Assembly (NCBI RefSeq): GCF_946463545.1
Contig: NZ_OX296583.1
Location: forward strand, 372,001-436,000
Reading direction: 5' to 3'
Length of the DNA: 64,000 nucleotides
Source of the DNA: Methanothermococcus thermolithotrophicus DSM 2095
Lineage (GTDB): Archaea; AGJL01; Methanococci; Methanococcales; Methanococcaceae
Shown: positions 57,558 through 64,000 of the stretch, one piece after another
How positions within the stretch are numbered: position 1 is the first letter of the stretch
How the letters are laid out: the number at the start of each line of letters is the position of its first letter
Position numbers and translations under genes: made by a program
The notes under the pieces: model-generated
What the model was told of the DNA's origin: nothing
What the model saw: only the letters and a program-made list of their open reading frames with translations
Database searches by the model: none

Positions 57558-57574
57558 TAAAAATAAGGGATAAA

Positions 57575-57919
57575 ATGAAGGTTAAAGCTTTAGAGGTTGG
57601 ATTTAACGTATTTGCATATGGAGAATTGATGAAAGAAGAGAGATTAAAGGAGTTAATAAATAGGGTTCCAAAAATGAAAAAAGGAAAAGTTTTTGGATTT
57701 GAAAAGTTTTTTGATGATAGTATTGGTTACTACGGTGCAAGGGAAAAGAAAAACAAATTTATTGAAGGGATTATTTTATTTGGTATAACTGAGGATGAAT
57801 TAAAAATATTTGATGATTACGAAGATGAAGGCATTTACTACATAAGGAGAGAAACAAGTGCCATTGATGAAGAAGGTAATGAATATTCTGTTTTTATATA
57901 TTTAAGGAAGGAGGACTAG
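57575..57919 (+). CDS. Gamma-glutamylcyclotransferase-like (AIG2) protein
   Basis: A 114-residue protein of the AIG2/GGCT fold. FAYGELMKEERL (13-24) is the YGxL substrate-binding loop, the conserved Glu is likely in KKNKFIEGIILFGI, and DDYEDEGIYYIRRE is the closing motif. Reactions in this fold include cyclising gamma-glutamyl amines to 5-oxoproline; the substrate here is unknown. It follows polB by 17 bases and precedes the deaminase gene by 6, so all three probably share a transcript. Confidence 0.75.
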   Translation: MKVKALEVGFNVFAYGELMKEERLKELINRVPKMKKGKVFGFEKFFDDSIGYYGAREKKNKFIEGIILFGITEDELKIFDDYEDEGIYYIRRETSAIDEEGNEYSVFIYLRKED

Positions 57920-57925
57920 ATACAT

Positions 57926-59227
57926 ATGAGCAACATGATTTTAATAGAAAACCTTTCATATGTGGTTGATAACGATTTAAAGACCTATAGAAACTGCGAT
58001 ATTTTAATAGAAAAAGTAGAAACTGATAACAAACCAAAAACAAATAAAACAATAGGCAAAAATCTTGTTGAGAAAAAAAATTTAAACAGAAAAGACCTTA
58101 AAATCATAGACGGAAGAAATAAATGTGCTATACCGGGATTGGTCAATACACACACCCATATTCCAATGACACTTTTAAGGGGAATTGCAGACGATATGAT
58201 TTTACAGAATTGGCTAAATGAAAAGATATGGCCAAATGAAGCAAAATTAACTAAAGAAGATGTTTATTATGGCTCCATCTTAGGATGTCTAGAGATGCTA
58301 AGGTTTGGAGTTACGACATTTAATGAAATGTACTTTTTTTCAGAGGAGATTTTAAAGGCTACAAAAGAAATTGGATTAAAAGGAGTTATCGGCTTTCCAA
58401 TAATCGATTTTGGAACACCTGAAAATAAAAGCCTTGATAAACTCTTAAAAATGGCAGAAGATTTTATTTCAAAGCATAATGATGAAAATCTAGTTAAACC
58501 TGCAATCGCACCACATGCTCCATACACTTGCTCAGATGAAACCTATTTAAAATGTAAGGAAATGGCTGACGATTACAATACCTTATTACATACTCATTTA
58601 TCTGAAACAAGGTATGAAGTTGTTGAAATGGAAAATAATTTAAAAACCCGTCCAATAGAATATTTAGAAAAAATAGGGGTTTTGGATAAAAATGTTATAG
58701 GAGCTCACTGTGTATGGATTACAAAGGATGAAGTTAGAAAACTGGCAAAACATGATGCAAAAGTTTCCCACTGCCCAACAAGCAACATGAAGTTGGCAAG
58801 TGGTGGAGTTATGCCCCTTGTTGAAATGCTAAATGAAGGGGTAAATGTTTCTATTGGAACCGACGGTCCTGCAAGTAACAACAACTTAGATATCTTAGAG
58901 GAAATGAAAGTAACGGCATTACTACACAAAGCACATAGATGGGACCCAACAGTTGGGGACATAGATGCAGTTTTAAAAATGGCATTTAATAGCGACATAC
59001 TAGGATCTGAAAACAACGATATCGTATTGATAGACCTTAATGCACCACATTTAAGACCTGTTAACAATATAAAATCCAATATTGTTTATTCTGCAAATGG
59101 TAATGATGTTGATACAGTTATAGTTGAGGGCAGTATTTTAATGGAAAACAAAAAATTTAAATTTGAAGATAAATTTTTAAATAAGGTATATGAAAATGTA
59201 GAAAAAATAAAAGAGAAGTTCAACTAA
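57926..59227 (+). CDS. Amidohydrolase, DadD paralogue
   Basis: A 433-residue amidohydrolase close to the deaminase at 22507. The metal ligands remain: NTHTHIPM, HTHLSE, GAHCVW and GTDGPASNNN. Two differences: a Lys/Asn-rich insertion in the N-terminal sheet domain (about 28-55), and loss of about 20 residues in the segment where the paralogue has NGARALGLNTGELKEGYLAD; here FNSDILGSENNDIVLIDL joins directly. The active site looks complete, so it is probably functional with a shifted substrate (another adenine- or guanine-containing nucleoside, inference). GGAGGA lies 11 bases before the ATG. Confidence 0.78.
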   Translation: MSNMILIENLSYVVDNDLKTYRNCDILIEKVETDNKPKTNKTIGKNLVEKKNLNRKDLKIIDGRNKCAIPGLVNTHTHIPMTLLRGIADDMILQNWLNEKIWPNEAKLTKEDVYYGSILGCLEMLRFGVTTFNEMYFFSEEILKATKEIGLKGVIGFPIIDFGTPENKSLDKLLKMAEDFISKHNDENLVKPAIAPHAPYTCSDETYLKCKEMADDYNTLLHTHLSETRYEVVEMENNLKTRPIEYLEKIGVLDKNVIGAHCVWITKDEVRKLAKHDAKVSHCPTSNMKLASGGVMPLVEMLNEGVNVSIGTDGPASNNNLDILEEMKVTALLHKAHRWDPTVGDIDAVLKMAFNSDILGSENNDIVLIDLNAPHLRPVNNIKSNIVYSANGNDVDTVIVEGSILMENKKFKFEDKFLNKVYENVEKIKEKFN

Positions 59228-59286
59228 AATTTATAACTGTTAATTAATAAATATAGTATTATAGATATAATCCCGGTGAATATTCA

Positions 59287-59949
59287 ATGAAAATAGACAT
59301 GCATGTCCACACCATATCCTCCAAATGCTCCATAAATCCAATAAATATTTTAAGAAAAGTTTGTTTAAAAAAAGAAATCATACCAGTTATAGCAGACCAC
59401 AACATACTAACAAAGGTGGATTTTGGAATTCCAGGGGAAGAAATTGCAACAGAGAGAGGCGAATTTATTGGAATGTTCTTAAACGAGCAGATAAACGAAA
59501 AGGATATTTTTGAGGCATTTGATAAAGTAAAGGAACAAGGAGGCCTTATCTATCTTCCCCATCCGTTTGATATAAAAAGGAAAAGATCTTTGTGTAAGTT
59601 TAATAATTTAAATGATCCCGAATTTACAAAGAAAATTGACATAGTTGAAATTTTTAACAGTAGATGTATTGACAACCAACCTAACGAACGGGCATACGAA
59701 TATGCAAAGAAAAACAAAATGTTAATGGGAGTTGGAAGCGATTCTCATTTTCCATGGGAAATAGGAAATAGCTACATGATTATAGACGATTTTGATATTG
59801 ACAATCCCAAAGAGTTTTTAAAAACTTTAAAGAAATCCAACAAATTAAACTACCATGGAAAGTTAGGAAATCCTTTAAACATGCTATTTTGTAGTAAGCT
59901 TTCTAAAAAAATTAAAAAATTAAAATGTGATTTTTTATGGAAGATATAA
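59287..59949 (+). CDS. PHP-domain phosphoesterase
   Basis: A 220-residue PHP protein. Metal motifs HVHT (HMHVHTISSKCS-like start at 6-9), ADHN (about 36-39), HPFD and GSDSHFPWEIG fit the trinuclear site of the family. Its 3' end overlaps the RNA ligase gene by 13 bases. Because of this coupling, a job in dressing RNA ends for the ligase is plausible, but the substrate is not known. CCCGGTGAA precedes the ATG. Confidence 0.82.
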   Translation: MKIDMHVHTISSKCSINPINILRKVCLKKEIIPVIADHNILTKVDFGIPGEEIATERGEFIGMFLNEQINEKDIFEAFDKVKEQGGLIYLPHPFDIKRKRSLCKFNNLNDPEFTKKIDIVEIFNSRCIDNQPNERAYEYAKKNKMLMGVGSDSHFPWEIGNSYMIIDDFDIDNPKEFLKTLKKSNKLNYHGKLGNPLNMLFCSKLSKKIKKLKCDFLWKI

Positions 59950-61133
59950 GCTGTTGTGATTCTGATAAATTTATTTCAAAAATTTCAGAAAGGTTGAAAA
60001 TAAGCGAAGAAGATTTAAAAAAAGGCTTTATGAGAAAGATAATAACAACAGACGAGTATAAAGGCACCAAAATATTGTCATTCAAAAAGAAATTAAAACA
60101 TATTGAAAGGGGCACCATCGTATTTTTAAATGATAATATTGAGTACATCATGGGTTATCCAAAAATTAGAAGAGCCATGACTTTGTATCCCACATTAAAA
60201 AAGTACTTTATAGATAAAATTGTTGTAGAGGAGAAGTTAGACGGTTATAACATTAGAATAGCCAATATAAATGATGAGGTAATTGCAATTACAAGGGGAG
60301 GAAAGATCTGCCCATTTACAACAAAAAAAGTTTCAAAATTTCTATCAAATAGTATAAAAATATTGGATGATTATCCTGATTTAATGCTTTGTGGGGAAAT
60401 GGTAGGTTTAAACAATCCTTACGTATCCCACTACTATCCAGAAGTTGATAAAGAATTGAGTAATAACGAATACGAAAACTTAGGATTCTATATTTTTGAC
60501 ATAAGAAATAAAGAAACAAATAACCCACTTTCAATTAATGAAAAGGAAAAAATGCTTAAAAAGTATAATATTCCTTATGTAAAACCTCTTGGAATATTTG
60601 ATAAAGAAGGAGCTCATGAAAAGGTTAGAGAATTAATTGAAACATTGAGCAATGAGCAAAGGGAGGGGGTAGTATTAAAAGATCCAGATATGGCTGTTGA
60701 ACCTATAAAATACACTACCCACTATACTCAATGTAACGATTTATCAGTAGCATTTGAATATATGTATGACTTAGGAATTGACTTTATGTTTAGCAGGATC
60801 GTTAGGGAGGGGTATCAATCTTTTGAATTTGGAGAAAATGAAGAAGAAATGGAAAGAAGGGCACTTGACTTAGGAAAGTCTATACTGTATCCAATGGTCA
60901 ACAGCATAAAAAAAGTTTCACAAGGCGGAACAATTTCAGAAGATTTTGAAATATTCATGGATAGTGAGGAAGATATAGCCGAGTTTGTAGCATATTTAAA
61001 GAAATTACATATTAATTTCACGATAAAGAATAAAGAAAAAATAGATAATGGGATTTATAAGGTAAAAATAGGTAGGATATACAGTTCAACAAATGACAGA
61101 ATCAAGAGCCACTTAAACGGAAATCTCTGGTAA
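59937..61133 (+). CDS. ATP-dependent RNA ligase, Rnl3 family
   Basis: A 398-residue nucleotidyltransferase ligase of the archaeal Rnl3 type (MTH1221 / Pab1020 homologues). The AMP-accepting lysine is K100 in VVEEKLDGYNIR (motif I); motif III is LMLCGEMVG, and motif IV EGVVLK is near 245. The C-terminal dimerisation region runs from about 270. Family members circularise or join RNA with 5' phosphate and 3' hydroxyl ends. The start lies inside the PHP gene (ATG in TTTTTTATGG). The partner PIN-like protein is at the left window edge. Confidence 0.9.
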   Translation: MEDISCCDSDKFISKISERLKISEEDLKKGFMRKIITTDEYKGTKILSFKKKLKHIERGTIVFLNDNIEYIMGYPKIRRAMTLYPTLKKYFIDKIVVEEKLDGYNIRIANINDEVIAITRGGKICPFTTKKVSKFLSNSIKILDDYPDLMLCGEMVGLNNPYVSHYYPEVDKELSNNEYENLGFYIFDIRNKETNNPLSINEKEKMLKKYNIPYVKPLGIFDKEGAHEKVRELIETLSNEQREGVVLKDPDMAVEPIKYTTHYTQCNDLSVAFEYMYDLGIDFMFSRIVREGYQSFEFGENEEEMERRALDLGKSILYPMVNSIKKVSQGGTISEDFEIFMDSEEDIAEFVAYLKKLHINFTIKNKEKIDNGIYKVKIGRIYSSTNDRIKSHLNGNLW

Positions 61134-61216
61134 CCATAACTATATATTGAATTAAATATTATTTAGATTAGTTATGTTTAAGATTGTTTAATAATTTATT
61201 ATCTATATCAAAAGCA

Positions 61217-61289
61217 AAAACATCCAATGATGAGAGTCATCCCTGCTGATGCTGTATATGATGAGACCTGGGGTAACTGAGGATGTTTT
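61217..61289 (+). ncRNA. C/D box sRNA (2'-O-methylation guide)
   Basis: Terminal stem AAAACATCC / GGATGTTTT (61217-61225 with 61281-61289). Box C ATGATGA 61227-61233, D' CTGA 61246-61249, C' ATGATGA 61258-61264, D CTGA 61277-61280. Both guide spacers are exactly 12 nt (GAGTCATCCCTG and GACCTGGGGTAA), the standard archaeal length. By the N+5 rule, the targets would be methylated at the fifth base from D or D'. Target RNAs were not identified here. Confidence 0.93.
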
Positions 61290-61359
61290 TTTATTTATTT
61301 TGATGCAACTTTTTTGTAAATTAAATTTAAAAAAATAAAAAAGAAGATTTATTCAAGTT

Positions 61360-63555
61360 TTATTCAAGTTCTCCCATCATTTCTGAAAATGCATTTTTAT
61401 ATGCTTTAGATAGTTTTTTAACTTTTAATTTAATTATTTTTTCGCCATTTAGTTTTATTTTTAATTTTTCACCGTGGATTTTTCCAATAATGTATCCACC
61501 AGTTTCTTTTAAAACTTCTTCTGCGTTTTCTTCACTTACTGCAAGTATGATTCTTCCGGATGTTTCGGAGAATAGGAGGACATCTTCTCTTAAGTTGTTC
61601 TTGTTGTAATCCGCGAGCTCTAACTTTGCACCGATGTTGTTGCTTATGCACATTTTTGCAAGAGCTACGGCTAAACCACCTTTTGAACAGTCAACAGCTT
61701 CATTAATTAAACCTTTGTTTATTAACTCCACCACTTTTTCGTAAATCTGTTTTTCTTTCTCTAAATCCACTTTTGGAACTATTCCTTCTTCCGTATTATG
61801 AATTACTTTGTAGTACTCACTTCCGCCCATTTCATCCTTGGTTTCGTTTGTGATGATTAAAATATCCCCTTCTCCAGCTTTTTTAAATACTCCTGGAACT
61901 TTTTCAACATCCTCTATAACACCAACTATACTAATTGTAGGTGTTGGGTTAATTGGATAATCTTTTCCATCTATTACCGTTTCGTTGTAGAGACTTACGT
62001 TTCCACCTACAACAGGTATGTTGAAAAATTCTGCCCCATCTGCCAATCCTTTTACAGATTCTTTTAACTGCCAGAACCTTTCTGGTTTCTCCGGGTTTCC
62101 AAAGTTCAAGTTGTCAAGCATTCCTATAGGTTTTGCCCCAACTGTTGCCAAATTCCTGACGCTTTCACATACTGTGTTTAAGCTTCCTTCGTAAGGATTT
62201 AATTTACAGTACGTGGAGTTGCAGTCTGTTGTTATGGCTATTCCTTTAGGGTAACCATCTATTAACCTTAAAACTGCTGCATCTTTTCCTGGTTTTACCA
62301 CAGTTCTCAACTGAACTTCGTGGTCGTACTGCTGGTATATCCATTCTTTTGAGTTAATATTTGGACTCTTCAACAACTTCAAAAGAACTTCGTTTAAGTC
62401 TTCAGGCATTTTTATTTCGTCTTTGTTGTCAGGGGTTTCTTTTAAATCTTCTTTTTCTTCCCTATCCAATAAAGTAGCTTCACAGAGAAGTTCAAGAGGT
62501 AAATCTACAACGGTTTCTCCATTCATCTTTGCAACTAGTTTTTTTGTATCAGTAGTTTTACCGATTACAGATGCTGGGAGCTCGTATTTTTCAAATATTT
62601 TAATTACTTCTTCCTCACTTCCTTCTTCAACAGCTACAAGCATTCTCTCCTGACTTTCTGAAACCATTATTTCATAAGGAGTCATTCCTTCTTCTCTTAA
62701 AATTACATTTTCTAAATAGAGCTCTGCCCCAACTCCTCCACTGTAACACATTTCAGAACATGATGAAGTTATACCTGCTGCCCCTAAATCCTTCATAGCT
62801 TTTATTTTTCCTGTTTTACATGCTTCTAATGTAGCATCTATCAAACATTTTTCAGTGAATGCGTCCCCAATTTGAACACTTGGTCTGTCTTCTTCACTTT
62901 CGCTTGTAAGGTCTTTTGAAGCAAAGGAAGCTCCTCCTATACCGTCTCTTCCAGTACTTCCAACCAATATTAAGGATAATCCTGGTTCTTTTGCACTTCC
63001 AGTTATTATCTCATCTTCGTTTACAAGTCCAATACATACAACGTTTACAAGGTTGTTGTAGTCGTAGGATTTATCAAATTCACATTCTCCACCAACTGTT
63101 GGGACCCCTATTCTGTTTCCGTAGTCCCCGATTCCCTTAACTACACCTTCAATTAACCATCTAACTTTGTCCTTTTCTTCACCTTCAATATCTCCAAATC
63201 TCAAAGCGTCCATTAATGCTATAGGTTTTGCATTCATTGAAATTATATCCCTAACAATTCCACCAACACCTGTAGCTGCACCGTTGTATGGGTCTATGTA
63301 TGATGGGTGGTTGTGGCTTTCCATCGCCATTGCAATACATGTTTTACCATCTACTTTGATTATTGCAGCGTCGTCTCCTGGACCTACTACAATGTTTTGA
63401 TTTTCCTTGATGGTTTTTCCAAACATTCTTAAAAGTTTTTTAGAGCTCCTATATGCACAGTGTTCACTCCAGAGGTTCTCAAACATTCCAACTTCAACAT
63501 CATTTGGTTTTCTACCTAATTTTTCCTCAATATACTTTAAATCGTTTAGATCCAT
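61360..63555 (-). CDS. purL: Phosphoribosylformylglycinamidine synthase subunit PurL
   Basis: A 731-residue small-type PurL that makes FGAM in purine synthesis together with PurQ and PurS (not in the window). Motifs: [12 protein letters not shown] (29-40), [49 protein letters not shown] and [14 protein letters not shown]. The length is that of the three-subunit systems. GGAGGAACACT precedes the ATG. Confidence 0.96.
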   Translation of the reverse strand: MDLNDLKYIEEKLGRKPNDVEVGMFENLWSEHCAYRSSKKLLRMFGKTIKENQNIVVGPGDDAAIIKVDGKTCIAMAMESHNHPSYIDPYNGAATGVGGIVRDIISMNAKPIALMDALRFGDIEGEEKDKVRWLIEGVVKGIGDYGNRIGVPTVGGECEFDKSYDYNNLVNVVCIGLVNEDEIITGSAKEPGLSLILVGSTGRDGIGGASFASKDLTSESEEDRPSVQIGDAFTEKCLIDATLEACKTGKIKAMKDLGAAGITSSCSEMCYSGGVGAELYLENVILREEGMTPYEIMVSESQERMLVAVEEGSEEEVIKIFEKYELPASVIGKTTDTKKLVAKMNGETVVDLPLELLCEATLLDREEKEDLKETPDNKDEIKMPEDLNEVLLKLLKSPNINSKEWIYQQYDHEVQLRTVVKPGKDAAVLRLIDGYPKGIAITTDCNSTYCKLNPYEGSLNTVCESVRNLATVGAKPIGMLDNLNFGNPEKPERFWQLKESVKGLADGAEFFNIPVVGGNVSLYNETVIDGKDYPINPTPTISIVGVIEDVEKVPGVFKKAGEGDILIITNETKDEMGGSEYYKVIHNTEEGIVPKVDLEKEKQIYEKVVELINKGLINEAVDCSKGGLAVALAKMCISNNIGAKLELADYNKNNLREDVLLFSETSGRIILAVSEENAEEVLKETGGYIIGKIHGEKLKIKLNGEKIIKLKVKKLSKAYKNAFSEMMGELE

Positions 63556-63633
63556 AGTGTTCCTCCAAAAATTTAAAATGATATTTGAATAATAACTTAT
63601 GCATATTTAAATTTAATCAATATATTTAATGTG

Positions 63634-64000
63634 TTATTGCTTGGAAAGGCTACCTACTATAACATTGTCCTTTGTTCTCAGGATTCTAACTTTAACCGTT
63701 TTTCCTATAAGTTTATTTTCATTCTTATGGATAAAACCTTCGGTTTTGATACCTCCCTTTGGAGGACTTATTATCTGTATCAATCTATCTTTTGCAACCC
63801 CTATTACTTCTCCCTGGATTCTTCCGCCCATAACAACCTTTGCATTCACAACTTCGTTTATTTTAAATGGACATGGTAGTTTTTTTCTTCTATGGCTTCC
63901 AAAATCTTCAGATAATGAAACCCTGAGCTTAACGTTAATTCCTTTTTTCTCATATTCGTTTTCATAGGTTTTAAGTAAATCATAAAATTTTTTAAACTCC
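63634..64000 (-). CDS. TRAM/OB-domain protein, 5'-truncated by window edge
   Basis: The reading frame is open from the right window edge (first full codon at 63999) to the stop at 63634, about 121 visible residues. The C-terminal 70 residues (VVNAKVVMGGRIQGEVIGVAKDRLIQII ... GKTVKVRILRTKDNVIVGSLSKQ) look like a TRAM or S1-like OB fold for RNA binding. The preceding part has RRKKLPCPFKINEVV. The beginning lies outside, so the enzyme class cannot be told; RNA methyltransferases and tRNA-modifying enzymes often carry TRAM. Confidence 0.6.
   Translation of the reverse strand, partial: EFKKFYDLLKTYENEYEKKGINVKLRVSLSEDFGSHRRKKLPCPFKINEVVNAKVVMGGRIQGEVIGVAKDRLIQIISPPKGGIKTEGFIHKNENKLIGKTVKVRILRTKDNVIVGSLSKQ

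Noticed and set aside
63733-63747. AAAACC-TTC-GGTTTT hairpin inside the TRAM-like gene
   Set aside because: It encodes part of GGIKTEGFI, a sequence natural for the domain; no type A tail or array is present, so element insertion is not supported.

Overview
The window comes from a hydrogenotrophic methanogen of the order Methanococcales (Methanococcus or Methanothermococcus type). The support is an AT-rich genome, archaeal histone, FtsZ, ABCE1/RLI, family B DNA polymerase, SRP 7S RNA, GGTGA-type ribosome binding sites, and genes for F430/cobamide, coenzyme F420, coenzyme B, [Fe]-hydrogenase cofactor (hcgB, hcgC) and selenocysteine (pstK). The species is not decided here. Gene order pheS-hcgB-hcgC and dacZ-hacA matches what I recall of Methanocaldococcus jannaschii.

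Layout. 1-4036: truncated RNA-ligase partner, DUF356 protein, ileS. 4246-6581: an OLD-family ATPase/nuclease gene broken by a frameshift. 6599-15998: SpoIIM-like membrane protein, SAM hydroxide adenosyltransferase, cfbB/cbiA, dacZ, hacA, a methyltransferase, and the cobalt importer cbiMNQO. 16020-29974: moaB, cofA, tldD, fused NADP phosphatase/NAD kinase, pstK, dadD, an unusual phosphoesterase-exonuclease fusion, pyrE, an S-layer-like protein, DUF366 and a radical SAM protein. 30410-36122: pheS, hcgB, hcgC, a regulator, ftsZ, SRP RNA and a phosphodiesterase. 36262-40412: complete pyruvate oxidoreductase operon porCDABEF. 40641-47591: small conserved proteins, tRNA-Ser, HNH protein, cation exporter, a recombinase plus HTH gene pair, histone, pyrH, a decayed RelBE toxin-antitoxin locus and two initiator-type tRNA-Met genes. 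47803-51576: two tandem S-layer genes. 52260-64000: RLI, hacB, polB, a second deaminase, a PHP phosphoesterase overlapping an RNA ligase, a C/D box sRNA, purL and a truncated TRAM-like gene.

How genes connect. hacA and hacB, about 42 kb apart, encode the two subunits of one enzyme. The RNA ligase at 59937 and the ligase partner at the left edge belong to co-occurring families. cbiMNQO brings in cobalt for corrinoids, while cfbB serves F430 or cobamide amidation.

Most interesting structure. (1) A dispersed family of perfect short hairpins, with stems that differ in sequence but stay complementary, lies between genes, inside a tRNA 3' duplication, just before cfbB, and in frame inside the DNA polymerase gene. 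(2) The 6-mer GAGCTC occurs about 60 times against about 5 expected, in all three codon phases. (3) A RelBE locus is intact on the antitoxin side and frameshifted on the toxin side.
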